Shown piece after piece: positions 1 to 13,225 of a DNA stretch of 64,000 bases. The stretch is from Auanema rhodensis. Its lineage: Eukaryota > Nematoda > Chromadorea > Rhabditida > Rhabditidae. The position numbers were made by a program, and so were the translations under genes. The notes beneath the pieces are model-generated. The model was not told the DNA's origin and made no database searches. It was given only the letters and a program-made list of their open reading frames with translations. Location: the NCBI GenBank assembly GCA_964057225.1, contig OZ059896.1, positions 11,160,001 through 11,224,000 on the forward strand, in the 5' to 3' direction. How positions within the stretch are numbered: the stretch's first letter is position 1; every line of letters starts with the position of its first letter.

Positions 1-94
1 GCATAATAGTTTAATATTCAACATCAATACATCATAATAACAAAATATTTAAATAAATATTGAAAATTATAAACATAAATTTTAATTATTATAT

Positions 95-286
95 TTAAAA
101 ATATTCAATTTTGTCACCGTTCGTCGAACTAGGAGTTATAATCAATGGATTAAATCTTAAAATTAATTCATATTCTTTACAGTCACATACATCTATAATT
201 GATGCGAAAAATAGTATTAACAACATTCCATATTCAGATATTACATAAGATAATTCGGCTGAAATATTAATAATTATTATAATTAT

Positions 287-318
<32 letters not shown>

Positions 319-1459
319 TAAATAAACTTACAAAATTCATCACAATAAGGATATTCAAGAAATTCTGATGCTGAGTTAATATTTCCGTTGTAACATTGAA
401 TGGCTAGAATAGCCAAAAATATCCGTAAAACTATAAATTCTCCTGATTTCTAAATATTTTATATCATATATAGTTAATTCGTTAATTATAAATCTTACAG
501 CATAAAAGCATGAAAATACCATTTTTAATACTAACGTCACATGTAAAAGTTGAATTGTTGGTATTAATACATATGAATCTAAATAAATGAATCTATTATT
601 TTTTATTTTTATTATAAAGATAATATAATAATAAAAATAATATTTTTACGTATATTATATATATAATATATGTATATTAACTATTAAAATTTTAAAATTT
701 ATTATTATAATTATTAGTAAAAACATACATTTTTCATCTGGTGAAACAAGAAAATTAACTGTTTCAAATTTAACTAAATTATGAAGAAATTCATTAATAA
801 TGAATCCTGTAAAAATATAAGAAGCATATTTGTCTCCAAAAATACATTTTCGACTTGAAATTATAAAAACTTCAAATGCTTTTATACTAATAAATGCTAA
901 AACAAGTAATCGTAATGGAACCTAAAATTTAAAAAAAATTAAAAAAAGTATTCAATTTTAGAATTAAAGACATACTTGAACCATTGCTTTCAATTGACTA
1001 CTACGCCACAAGGATTTGAACCATTCATCATCGGACAATTCTCTTGGCTAATAATCGTTTTCAATACAAAACTATTTCAAATGAAGAAGAAAGAATTACC
1101 CAACAATAGTTATTGAAATTTCCTCCAAATGCATACATGTACTGTCCAATTTTAAAATGTTCAACCCATTCTTCAAGTAATAATTGAACTTTTTCTCCAG
1201 TTGTTTCATCCGGTAACATTACAAAACGAGTGCCATTAGGATAAATCTTAATTATATTTTATATTTTGTTACCAAATAATCAAAAGGAAACCTGATAATT
1301 CTCCACAATATAGAATGTTCGATTCAGAAAATTGTCCTCAATCACATTGACCGATGATGTTATGTTAACAAGAGCACAAACTATACATATAATCGAAAAA
1401 ATTATTTGAATTATGCCAACTGTTCTCATCGAATATATAAATACAAGCTCTTCGTCATG
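95..1459 (-). CDS. Frag1/DRAM/Sfk1-family (PGAP2-like) multi-pass membrane protein, 5' end incomplete
   Basis: A chain of seven exons reads in frame on the minus strand with introns of about 45-200 nt. The first visible exon begins after a tttcag acceptor at about 1459 and contains a hydrophobic segment following MRTVGIIQ, a luminal loop with N-glycosylation sequons, and a WVEHFKIGQYMYAFGGN stretch. Later exons add a VPLRLLVLAFISIKAFEVF helix, a loop SPDEKYSYV leading into another helix, and a last pair of helices ending near EYGMLLILFFASIIDV. The pattern of helices, the acidic loop after the third helix and the (Y/C)-loop-EY motif before the last helix resemble PGAP2/Frag1, which remodels GPI-anchor lipids in the Golgi. 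The stop is at 95-97. The acceptor at 1459 means an upstream coding exon is probably missing; the first in-frame ATG is at 1429. Gene: fairly sure. Family: moderate, because the match is by eye and the sequence is divergent. A DRAM/TMEM150-type member is the alternative. Confidence 0.6.
291..319. repeat. (AAT)n microsatellite
   Basis: About nine tandem AAT/ATT units sit inside the last intron of the Frag1-like gene, directly beside the splice region. No function is implied. Confidence 0.9.
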
Positions 1460-3549
1460 CTGAAATTTATTTTGTTTATTAAAGAATTTAATGTTTTTCA
1501 AGTTTTATTTAAATTTTTATTTGAACTTTAAGATGGAAACACACTTTAAATTTAAGTATTATTTCATATATTCAATGAAGCTCATTGAAAGATCTATTAG
1601 TCACATTGCCCTATTTTTTTTTTTTGAAAAGAAATTCAACAAAATGATCGTATTCTTTGAATCAAAGAGGTTAAAACTATTTTATAATGGATAGTATGAT
1701 GGGTTGCGTTCTCATTTTTATTTCTATTTTATCAAATTTCCATATAAACTGAATAAAATAAAGATCATTCTCAAACATTTTCTTATTTTTACATATAAAC
1801 AAAAATTATTTTATATAATATTTTGAAATAACTTCAGACAGACAATACTATTTTAAATATTTTAATAGAAATTTGTACAACAAATCTTTATATTTGTATT
1901 TTTAATAAAGAAAATCTATCTTGAAGTTAATAAATATGAAAATAAAATGTAAAATAAATAAAATTTTAATACAAAATAAGTAAAACATACCTTTTTAAAA
2001 AATACATCAGAAGACATAATTTTTAAAAAAATGTAAAATTTTTAAGAATAAAAATAATGTTGAAGTAAGTAACTACGATTGAAACGTAAGTGGAAATGAC
2101 CAGGATAGGTCAACGTAATCTTATTTCGTTGTGTAAGAAGGGTGAGCTAGGTTGAATGAACATAGCATGACAAGGAGGAAAGAGGGAGGAGGGAATGATG
2201 CTAAGAGGACTTAGAGGGGACATATCATAAGAAGTCAATGGACATGGCCTAGTTATATGTTTATGAACTTGAATAGTTTTTATAAGAATTTCTATCACTT
2301 CTCAATAGCTCAGTTAAGTGATTCATAAAAGAGAAATTATATTTATATTTATATAATTATGTTTATATAATGATTTAGATAATATGTATTTAGATTTAGA
2401 TTCACATAATATATACTGTATATGGATATATGGATACATTATTTTATTTTATTTTATTAAAAAGAAATTATATTATTAAATATATTTAATATGTATTATA
2501 TGTATTATATGTTATATATTTTAAATATTTAATTTATTTCCCTTTTTTTATATATTTTCAAATTATTTTAAACAAAAAGATGTTCTGATATAAGCAAAGA
2601 TTATGTAGTCTAAAGTGGCTGAGTACTTTCACACAATTAACGTAAAAGGGAACGGTGAATGTTACGAACATTCTTTTGTTAATTTTCAAATAATCTAGAA
2701 ACATAGATAGATATATAGATAGTTTATACATTCTAAATATATATTTATAGTTTTTACTTTCATAAAACCTTTCGATTTGTGACAAAGAAAAAAGCTGTAA
2801 GAACACTATGTTCTTTCTACATTGGAACAGTTTATGATTAGATCTATTGAATGTTCCGTCAAACTACATGTTTGAACAATGGGTTTACAAGATCATATTA
2901 CAACTTATCAGAATTCTCTTGCTGTTAAAGGAAATTGCCTAAGGCAACATCATTTTCAATTTCATGAAGACGACGATGAAGGCTGAACCAAAACAATGAA
3001 ATCATAAAGAGAGAATTTAAAAAAAATATATATAGAGATCATTAACACGAAAAGGTCACTTGGCACTACATTATGGTGGCATATCTTATACTATGAGGTA
3101 TTCTTTCAACAACAAATTCTCTTCATAATCTTCTCTCCCTCTTTCGATCTCCCGGCCTCTATCTTTCTCTCTCATTCTTTCTTTCCACTTCTATATTTCT
3201 CATTCTTTTTTCTCGCTCTCTCTTATTTTCACTGATTTATTTTGCGAATTCTTTCTTTCTCTCTTTTCTTTTATTCTTTTCCTCTCCATTTTCCAATCTA
3301 TTCTCTCTTCATCTCTCTGTTTCTCTTCCTTTCACTTTTTAACGTTTCCATTCTCTCTTCAATATTTTAGTTTTCTGTATCGTTGTCGTCATTATCCCAG
3401 CGTTCTTTGCATCACCTCTGTAGTCGTCTTACCATCATCGTCTCTCCCCACCCTACTACAACGTCAAAACTCTCCGCCCACTCGTTTCCGAATTTCGAAT
3501 CTTTTTCTTACGTACGCCTTCTGAGGTGGACATTCCCGATTCAGAAGAG
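1460..3549. other. Intergenic region between divergent Frag1-like and PTR genes
   Basis: This 2.1 kb separates two divergently transcribed genes. It is mostly AT-rich with no convincing exon. Two compositional islands stand out: a purine-rich patch at about 2150-2225 (pyrimidine-rich on the minus strand) and the pyrimidine-rich tract at 3110-3470, each lying upstream of the gene read in the pyrimidine orientation. A missing first exon of the Frag1-like gene could also be hidden here. Confidence 0.6.
3110..3470 (+). promoter_or_regulatory. Long C/T-rich tract upstream of the PTR start codon
   Basis: About 350 nt are dominated by ttctctctctttc-type runs on the plus strand and end roughly 80 nt before the PTR ATG at 3550. 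The local GC content is clearly higher than in the flanks. Runs of T/C on the sense strand (T-blocks) are a known feature of nematode promoters. That this tract acts as promoter or 5' leader is inference. Confidence 0.45.
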
Positions 3550-6500
3550 ATGACTGCTATACCTCCTCCGTTTTTTGTTCGAATTTTGAATAAATATTTC
3601 CGGGCGCTTGGTTACTTTGTTGCTGATCATGACCATCTAGTATTATGGGTATGTTTCTTAATTTTCTCATTAGATTGTAATTGCTTCTTCCTCGTAGCTT
3701 TTGTTTAATTCCCCTTGATATCCAACTTTCTGTTAATTATTTCTCGAAAAGGAAGTATTACTTCTATCTAAATAATTTCAAATAAACTTTCTTTGATATT
3801 TTCTAAACTTGCGTTATTTTCTCGAAAACAGTTTTCCCGCATCCTCTTTTTGACTATAGCCCCCCATGGTTTCAAGCGTGATTAATGGCCAAAGTTGCAA
3901 TGACACTGCTGATGAAGTCACAAGTTTTGTAAATCATTGTACCCCATTCCTTATGTCCTTATACCCTTGAATTATATTCATGGCATCATCATCATGTCTA
4001 TTGTAAACTTTGAAGCTTTTTCTAAATTCCTTTCAATTTCTATCCCTATCTCTCCTAATATGACTGTCACCTTATACAACCAGCTTTTATCTTTTCTTTC
4101 CAAAGCACAGAGACCATGGAGAGAGGTTGAATGATTGTCTATCACATCTACCTATGCATTCAATATACATCATCTTCATCTTTCAACTGCATCATTCAAT
4201 GATATTCGATCTATGTATGTGACGTTATATCAAAGACTTGTAAGCTGTAATGATATGATAAGATGAACATGAATGACTAGACATGCCCTTAAAGAACTTC
4301 AAAAGAAGTAGCATAGTATGTAGCCCGATGAGAAATTGAAATTGAAATACGGATTACTATCCAAGTTTTTTTTTTTTGCAACATAATCGTTATGATTCTT
4401 GAACAACATTCGGGTATATCCGATTTTCTCGTCTTCGTTTTCATTATCATTCTTTAGTTAATCAAAAATCATAAAAAATGAATAAGCAAGATATCATTAT
4501 CATAATTTTCATCAAATCAAATCTCTTTGATAAACAATATTGTTGAGAATGAAGTTGGATTTCTGTTTTTTTTGTTTCTTTTTAAGGAAGCATAGTAATA
4601 CATTTGATTACATATCAAGAACATTTGAAATAATTTGACGAATCAAAATTATATTGAACGGTATCAGTAAATATGTTTCTATTGTATTAGCTATTTCAGT
4701 ATATCAGTTTCTTTTTTTTTCTTTTATTCTTATACTAGTAACGATTATCATTCAATTATTCTCTTCCGTCTTCTTCTCTTTAAACCTTATTCTTTTGTTT
4801 CTTTCTCTCTCAGTTTTAGTGATACTCTCACTCTTTCTCTCTCTCTTTCTCGTTCTCTTCATCTTTCTATCTTAATGTTTATATCTTACTGCGTCTTTTC
4901 TTCCTTTTTTTTTCATTTTTCTCTCTCTTATAACGTTAAAATGTGCTAACTAGAAGGTGTGACCTGATATTTCATGAGAAAGAGCTAGAAATCCCATTTG
5001 TTTTAGCGTTATCATGACTGATCTACGACTTTATTTAGTGTTATCATTGTTAAAATTATTATCAAAATCATCAACGATGAATGCATCATATATTTGAACA
5101 CTCAAATGCATCAGCTCCGTACATCTGCACTCGCATACTTCTTGAAAAACATTGAAAACATTTATCCGGGATGTAGTTGTTGTTATACTTGAAATCAAAT
5201 CACTTTATCAAGTCAATTAGATTGATTGTCTTAATCCAATTGTGTCTGGAAACTTGAATAACCTTAAGAATCCATGCAATAAATGTAGAAAGTATATCGA
5301 CTTTACTGCTCTTGTTAATGCCCAGGCAGTCAATTTTCCGGAATAGAGATTGTTATGCTGATTTAAATGATCCTAAACATTCATTTTGTCCATAACACTA
5401 TCCAAATATATCGATATTTCGGATAACTAACGAAGTTTTTCGTTCTTTTGCAATCAAGTTCAAGGTTATTTCGTAGGCGTAAAAAATCTTAAAGGCTTTT
5501 TGCTTTCCCTCATAGTATGGCTGTATAAGATATTTTAAAACTATCCAGTCCTATCTTTCTAAACTGATCACAGACAACGAATTTAGCATGAATATGCGAG
5601 AAAAGAATCAAGATGAAGTAAAATTGCAAAAAATTACGAGAAGTAGATTCTTATTGCGAATTTGAAGGTTAGTTAATGAGTTTACAAATATTATTTAACT
5701 TGAAAAAACTATTAGTGAAATATGACATTTCTCTATCCGGCATTTGTATGTGTGTTCAGAATAAGCTCACGTACCACATGAACCGGAACCAAAAGTACTA
5801 TGCCTATCCTTCAAATGATGACACATGAATCATTTCTTTAACCTATCCACAAGCTCTGCCTATAACCTTGCACTGTATTCGAAATGTTCTTTCTTCATCA
5901 CTCTCTAATGAATGAAAACTATTTTTTCTTATCATTTCATGCCATTTGCTTCTAACCTTTCTCTCAATATCTCTTCATACCTCTCTAGTTATTCCTTGTT
6001 CTGGTTCTATCAATCTAGTTCTTTGTCTTTAATGCACTTGCGGCTATAATGTCTGAGAGTTATGTATATGGGAACGGTGTGAAATACCATTTTTTTCAAA
6101 TGCTTTGTGAATAAGCGGGAATTGTTCCAACCTATTTGATGTTCAATAAAAAGAAGAAACATACAACTGAAACTTTGTTCAATCATATAGATCTGTCAGC
6201 TGTTAGAAGTTGGTACAACTATAGAGCGTTACGTATCCGGAACATAATGTTCAGTTCTTCAAAGAAAAAATGGCGTGTACTTCACAGTTTTATATAAAAA
6301 AACGAAGACTTGTTTCAGCAAGGAAGTGAATATTTAATAAAAATATAATATCTTATATTAAAATATAAAAACTATACTTCTAATTTATGAAACAATATAA
6401 TATTTTATAGTAATTTTTTAAAATTTTTAAAAATTTTTCTAATAGTTTTCTTCATTCTTCATAGCAAATCATTCTTTTCTTCTTTAAATACAGTAGAAAT

Positions 6501-9500
6501 ACTCAAACTTCTCACAATACTGAAACACACTAATGATAAACGAAAACTTTCAAACAGAAAAAAAACAAAGGATTTACTATGTAGTAGTTTTTACTTGGCT
6601 TTTAAGTATTTTTTTCTCTTGTTGATCATTTGTATTGCAGGTCAGCCTCGCTTTCACCATTTTATGTTCTGTCAAAATAGCCTTCACAAAGCAAGAGGAC
6701 GACATCAAAACTGGTTTGTCTCGAGACACTATATTGCGGCTTTATGTAGCAAAACCCATTTTGTTTCTTTCTTTTTCCTTTTTTTTTCAAAATCTTTCTC
6801 TAATTCCTCGGTAGCTTCTGTTCGAATAGATGCTCCCTCAATACAAAGAATCAAATCATAGAAATTCCGCTTTATGTATTTGGATGGCAACGTCCAATTT
6901 CCAATTGAATAGGTGTTGCCATCAGTATGTTTTGGATAATTTCGATCATTTCTCCGTTGGTATAATCCTTGGAATGAACTTATTTCATATTTATTTAAAT
7001 ATGAAAAAAAATTATAAACTAGAGAAGAGAATTAAATTGAAGAAAAGGAAAAAGAAAGAAAAATGAAAAAAAGGTTTATAGATGATATGTTAATATAAAA
7101 TATTATTTATATATATATAGTTAATGAAAGTAAATATTTATATAACTAAAATATAATAAATTAGTAAAATCTTTGAAAAATTAAGTAAATTTACTGTTTT
7201 AAAATATTTATTTTCAATTAAATATATATACAACTGTATATATAATTAAGAAAATATGAAAAATATTCCAAAAATGTCTTAATATATCATCTAATGCCGT
7301 TTAAATGATTTTAATTAAGTTATAATTATATCATCTTTTTAATTTATTTTATAATACAATTATATATTATACAAATATATAATTGATTAAAAAAAAGAAT
7401 TTGAATAATAAATATTTAGGATATACTCCATTTGGTGCTCGATCAAGAGATGAAATTGCTGCATACAACAATTATTTTGCTGCTACCGGAGATCCTATTG
7501 CTGTTTTCCTTTTCTTAACAGCAAAAGATGGCGGGTCTATGTCAAGAATGAACGAATTAAATGAATCGATTAGAATACTGGATTATATTTCAAATAATAT
7601 AACACATGATGGTTATACATTTGAGGATTTATGTAGTGATTTTTGTCAATTAAATGAACCTGTTAGACAATATTATGTAAGTTTTATCATTAAAATTTCT
7701 TTTTTTTTTTAAAGTATAATGTAATTTAGAATGGATTGGCTATGCATCAATTATCAAATGATAGCTCTGAAGAACGTATTACTTTAACTTTTCCAATGAT
7801 GCAAGTTCTTGGAAAAGAGCTCGATTTGAGTCCCAGCTTCTTCGGTGTACAGACTAATGAAATATCTGAAGCTATCACCAACTTGAAACTTATTATGATG
7901 CAATTTCGCGCAAATCCAGCAAAGCATTGGACTAGAGAAGATGTTGCCAAATATGAAAGAAATATTTCAACTTACTTTCACAAGTAACTTTATTCGTCTA
8001 TTTTCAATTAATATTCTTAAACTTTAGACAATATAAATCTGATTATCTGAATATATATGCGATGTCTCTGACGTATACAGCTGATGAAATTGTTCGCACA
8101 GGTCTTGATCAATCCAAATATCTTTTTATAGTTAATTTTATAATTTAGGCTTAACCATTTTCCCCTATTTAGCTGTTGGATTCTCTATTATGAGCTTATT
8201 TTCTATCATAACTGTTTATTACAGTAGTTCTAAAATGGGACAGGTACTGTATTATAAGTTTATCTTAAAAAATATTTTATATAACATATTTGAAAAAAAG
8301 GTTAAAGCATTTTTAACAAAACTTTTGAAAAATCTTTTTCAATGTAAAGTTGAAGCAGACCTTGAAAAGGGACTTCCAACAAAAGTTTGAAGAAGAGCAT
8401 CCGTCATCACTTTCTATAGATTAAACCGGATTTGAAAGACATTATCTGTGGGAAACGATTCCTCATCTAAGTGGTTAACACTTTCAAAACGAACTATACA
8501 ATCTAGTAGAATTAAATGCTTTTAATTCATCCAAAATTTTGAATAAAAAACTTTTGTAAACTTTCATCTACCGGGTTCGTTTCACATTGTTTGTTAACTT
8601 GAAAAAACGCTTTCAAACAATTTGAAGAAAAAACTTGCAGCATGTTTGTTCGCAAATGATTACATTAATTTAATACGGAAATGTTTTTTTTTTCTCGGAA
8701 CTTTGATGTTATCTATCTGTAAATTTTATAAAAATCATTCAAAATATGATATAAATTACTTGAAATATTAATTATAGTGGTCTTACCATAAGATAACACA
8801 AGCTGTTCTGGGATGCGTATGCCCATTAATGGCAACTTCATCAGCACTTGGAATGCTTTTCTGGTTTGGATTCCGTTTCGGAACAATTCTCTGTGTTACA
8901 CCATTTTTGATCTTAGCTATTGGTACGTAATTAATAATATTTTAATAAATAATATATTAATATTAAGGTGTTGATGATTCTTATTTAACAATTCATTCCT
9001 GGATGAGAATTACAAATGAAGATCCTACATTAACAAAAAGGGAAAGGTAATTACATATATTTATCATTTTTATAATTTTAATTAATAAAATAAATTTACA
9101 GAGTATCACGAATGCTTGTAGATGTTGGACCATCAATTTCCATTACATCTTTAACTAACTTCTTAGCATTCATTATCGGAATATATACCCCAACACCTGA
9201 AATTCAATTATTCTGCATTGGAAATGCTGTCGCCATCATTTTTGATTTTGTTTATCAGGTAATATATATTTGATTTTTAATTATATATTAAAGATTTATA
9301 TTTAAGATAACTATGTACAGTGCACTTGTATCTATAACAGGTGATATGGAAATGAGAAAAGAAAGTACAAGACAACAAACTGTTCAATGGAATAGCATTA
9401 ACTTTGATAAGGTATTTTTAAAAAATAAAATTAAAACTTCTTTTAAACTTAATCATAAATTTCAGTATATTCATCTTCTTGATGATTATTCTGAATGGAT

Positions 9501-11411
9501 TGCCAGCAAATTCACAGCAATTTTAATGTTTTTGGTATTATGTGTATATTGGTATACAACTTTGTGTGGAGCATTAAGTATCAATATTGTACTTTCTCCC
9601 GATAAATTGGTTCTCAGTGACTCGCCACTCTTGCAGGTATTTAAAAGCTTTTTCTGTTTAATATGTGTATTTATATTTGAAATATTTTAGATTAATCATT
9701 TGCGTGATAACTATGTTCTTCAAAATTATACAACTGTTAATATTTTTGTTCAAAATGTAAGTTTTTTCTTTAATATTATCATACAATGTTTTATATTATT
9801 TTGTTTTTTTTTAAGCCTGGAGATTTATCTAACTCTGATCGTTTATCTCAAGCTAATTCCTTAATTGAACGTTTTGAATCTTATCCAGAATGTCTAGGAT
9901 CCAAATTCAGTCATTATTTCGTGAGGTAAGAATACCTTTCGAATTACTGTAATAAAACATAATAATTTAAGAGATTATAATTCATTTATTGAAAATGGAG
10001 AAGAGATGAGAGAAGCTATTGGAGAGAGCAATGAATTAGAATCTGGAACTAAGAATGCTTTCACTAAGGAAGCCATGAATGATTTCTTTTCTTGGCCTGA
10101 ATTTAGATATTGGAATGGATTTGTTCGATTTAATCAAACAACGGGAATGTAAGCTTAAAAAATAGAAATCTATATCATATAAGTTATGTGATTCATATAG
10201 GATTGAAAGATTCTGGGCTACTGTATCTTACCATGGAAGTCAATTAGGAGATTTCGCTATGAGAAAAGAAATGTTAAAAAGGTTTTGTTATTATCATATA
10301 TCTTTGTTTTGTTTTTTAAATCAGTATATTTGAGATGGAGAGAAACAGCCGACTCTTTCCCTGATTTGAATGTTGCTGTTTTTGATGATTACGCACCATT
10401 TATTGACCAGGTTCGATATATAAAATGAAATAAAATAATTAAAATAATAATATTATAGTTAGAAACAATTCTACCTGTAACTATCTCAACATCAGCCTGT
10501 ACACTGTTCTGTATGATGATTGTGTGTTTCTTGTTCATGTACAACATCTATACAGTTATTGTAGCTACTCTTTCTATTTGTTCAATTTGTATTGGTAAGA
10601 TATATCTATATTACTTAACTATATTCAATTATTCAGGTGTTTTTGGTTTTCTTTCTATGTGGGGAATTGACTTAGATCCCATTTCAATGGCCACAACAAT
10701 CATGTCAATTGGATTCTCTGTTGATTTCCCAGCTCACATAACGTTCCACTATTTCCGAGAGGGATTAGAAGAACCAGATTCACCTCCATCAAAAAGAGTA
10801 GCAAGGTTTTTTATTTCAGTGAATCGTTTAAACATTCAATATATAAGAAAATCTATTATTTATTGGAGAATACTCATAAACTAGTTTAGTTAGAGTAGTT
10901 ATTATAGATTTTCTAAAAAAAAATATTCAAATACAGTTAAAATTAAATATTTGAATGGAAAAGCTTTCCTTTTTCCTAATAATATTATATTTAGGGCTAT
11001 GGCTGCTATTGGTTTCCCTATCTTACAGTGTGGTATCTCAACCATTCTCTTCGTTTGTTGTCTTCTTTTTGTCAAAACATACATGAGTGAGGTATGGTTT
11101 CTTAGAATTGTATTCAAATTTGAAAATACTGTTTAAGGTATTCGTGAAAACAATGGTTCTTGTAGTTCTACTTGGATTGATTCATGGATTAATCATAGTC
11201 CCTGTATTCTTATGTGCTCTTACAAATGTTTATACAGCTTTGTTTAAAAGTAAAGTTGGTGATACTTCTTCAAAGGTAATTCAAATTATTCATATTATTA
11301 TGAAAATAATTAAAATTCTTTTAGTTTTCTATCACAAAAATATTAACATGGAAAATATCACCATCATCCAGTGTTGGAAAAATCAGCTCAACTCAATCTT
11401 CCCACTCATGA
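3550..11411 (+). CDS. Patched-related (PTR) protein with sterol-sensing domain
   Basis: Exons join in consistent phase: 3550-3648, 6641-6713, 7420-7676, 7730-7983, 8028-8101, 8149-8243, then about a dozen more to 11.4 kb. The protein starts [20 protein letters not shown], has a first transmembrane helix, and an ectodomain with [13 protein letters not shown] and AKDGGS, both typical of PTRs. The sterol-sensing core includes GVDDSYL...HSW and [12 protein letters not shown]; the second permease half has [19 protein letters not shown]. This is the 12-helix RND-type topology of Patched/Dispatched relatives, which in nematodes act in cuticle, moulting and lipid or sterol handling at apical membranes. 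The true start is the ATG at 3550; an in-frame GTG at 3526 is not needed. Intron 1 is about 3.0 kb and intron 6 is 535 nt, against about 50 nt elsewhere. The last exon is uncertain: the phase-0 acceptor gives a stop at 11409-11411, but other frames stay open to 11.46 kb. Confidence 0.93.
3649..6640 (+). other. Long first intron of the PTR gene
   Basis: About 3.0 kb of non-coding sequence lies between the gtatgt donor after LVLW and the tgcag acceptor at 6640. Several C/T-rich runs (for example about 4780-4875) produce leucine/serine/phenylalanine-rich open frames that look like low-complexity translation. I see no nested gene. First introns of this size in otherwise compact genes often carry enhancers; that is inference. 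Confidence 0.6.
8244..8778 (+). other. Enlarged PTR intron with AAACTTTTG/CAAAAGTTT repeats
   Basis: This intron is ten times longer than its neighbours. It is less AT-extreme and carries several copies of AAACTTTTG and its complement in both orientations (around 8328, 8384 and 8551). It could be a remnant of a small inserted element, but no clear terminal inverted repeats or target duplications were identified. Confidence 0.4.
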
Positions 11412-12964
11412 TCTCACCATACTCTTTCTTCCGCGTAGCATAACCGTTGTGAAGTAGAATTGACTAATGGAACATCATTTGTTTGTGTTTTTAACCTGAA
11501 AAGCTCTTCTTTCAATATGAATTAGATGCATATTTTTAATTTTTGCTCATTCTTTTATTAAATATCTCATGGCTTTATCATGTGGTGTTGTAACTATATG
11601 TTATTTCAAAATTGAAACCTATTTAACATCTGAAGGCTAATCTAGTCTACTATAATTAGATTATTGTAATGTTTTTTTGTTCTTTTTTTTTGTAAATTTA
11701 TCCTTACCCTCCCTTCTCCTACTTCACTTTTCAACTGTAAGCACAACTTCTGATATTGTTGTATGTATTGAATTGAATGTTGGTATGTCTTCTATTTCGA
11801 TGCTCACTTAGAAAAAGAAGTTTGAGAATAATAAAGATATTTTAATATTTCACCTTATCTCATTATCACAAGAAATAAATTTCAAAAAATGTGATAACTA
11901 TGGAAGATGCAATATAATTTCAAATGAATAATCATTTATATGAATAAAGATGTATATATATACAGTTAATACAAATCTAAAATGTTTATATTATTATAAA
12001 AAAATAATATAATATAGTAAATGTACCCATAGCATTGTAAACAGTAGCAAATTTTATAGGATATAACGACCTCATATATGCACAATAGTTCATCAAATAC
12101 TGTTCCAATCAGTTCAGCTTCCGTTATTTGATAAGAACATATTTGATAATATATTCTATATATTGATAAGAATTTATAAATTTTATTCTATTGAGATTCA
12201 GACTAATTGTTATTCATCATAATCGTTTTATCAAATTCATTTTTTAAAATTAAGCTCTTTAAATTTTATTGTTGCATTAATATTTATGAATATTTTATTA
12301 TCAATTGTATCAATTTAAAATATTTTATTTTCAATAACTTCCCTCATTTTCTTTTCTTTTATTTGTTTTCTGAGTTTTTTTTTGGTTGAAAATTAGACTG
12401 ACTTCCTAATCTCATAACTATCTTACTTCATTATCAGATCACATGCTTAATTATCATTCCGAAGCACAATTAAGTACAACTATACTCATAATTAAAAATA
12501 AATGCTACCAATTTTTAGTTACAGAAAAATCTTTAAGCATTTCAATCACTAACTCATGTAAAAGATCAATTTTTTTCAGACAATGTCATAGAATACCTTG
12601 TCCAGGAAAAAATGATGTTCGTCTTTGTGTTTTATCACTATGCTACTCAATTCAAATAATCTCGATTCTAATTTGATATTTATTACTGGAAAAGAGTTTG
12701 AAGGACAGGCAAATATACTTTTCATGATATACACGTTTTTTTAGTTTTAATATATATTTATATATTTAAATATATATTCTATTTTAATTATTTTAACACA
12801 AAAACATTTAATCTCAGATATCTTACCTATTCTATTAAGTGCGGTAGACTTTTTATCAATCAGAGATAAAAAATACTGATGACGCAAATATTAAGAAAAA
12901 TATAATTTATGTTCTGATTATATTTGAAAATATCTGTCTGAACTTTTCCTTTTTACGTAAGCAA

Positions 12965-12985
12965 ATATATATATATATATATATA
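12965..12985. repeat. (AT)n microsatellite
   Basis: A perfect dinucleotide AT run of about 21 nt lies in the promoter-side flank of the receptor kinase gene. Confidence 0.9.
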
Positions 12986-13149
12986 GGATACTAAAGACTT
13001 ATTTTGAAACTTGTCTGCCGTATGTCGTATGTCTCTTCATTCAGATAGAGATGATACTTTATCAATATTTCCTCAATAATATACTATTCTTACTATCATT
13101 TTAGTAATTTGAATTCAATTATCTATATGTAATCGTGTTCATAATCTTT

Positions 13150-13165
13150 TTTTTTTTTTTTACAG
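13150..13165 (+). promoter_or_regulatory. Probable trans-splice acceptor for the receptor kinase gene
   Basis: A long poly-T run followed by acag at 13162-13165 lies 60 nt upstream of the ATG at 13226 and has no obvious partner donor. That is the arrangement expected for spliced-leader addition in nematodes. The spliced leader itself is not visible, so this is inference. Confidence 0.4.
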
Positions 13166-13225
13166 AATAAAATAGAACATATACGGAAAAGGAAAGCTGG
13201 TTAATATAAGAACGCTGCTCATTCA

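Larger units (their letters stand above)
11457..13225. other. Intergenic region after PTR
   Basis: It holds the PTR 3' UTR (a polyadenylation-like aataaa at about 11828) and the promoter of the receptor kinase gene. A perfect (AT)n run lies at 12965-12985. Short open frames near 12440-12680 include a Cys-rich and a hydrophobic reading, but neither connects to a supported gene model. A tttttacag acceptor at 13165 lies 60 nt before the next ATG. Confidence 0.6.

Noticed and set aside
3526..3549. Upstream GTG start for PTR
   Set aside because: The in-frame ATG at 3550 precedes the conserved N-terminal block and non-ATG initiation is not needed.
4654..4875. Leucine/phenylalanine/serine-rich open frame in PTR intron 1
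   Set aside because: It is the translation of a T/C-rich low-complexity run, has no ATG-linked splice structure and lies within a well-bounded intron.
12443..12676. Cys-containing and hydrophobic frames around 12.44-12.68 kb
   Set aside because: A tttttcag acceptor is present and two frames look mildly coding, but neither has an upstream exon, a continuing donor or family resemblance.
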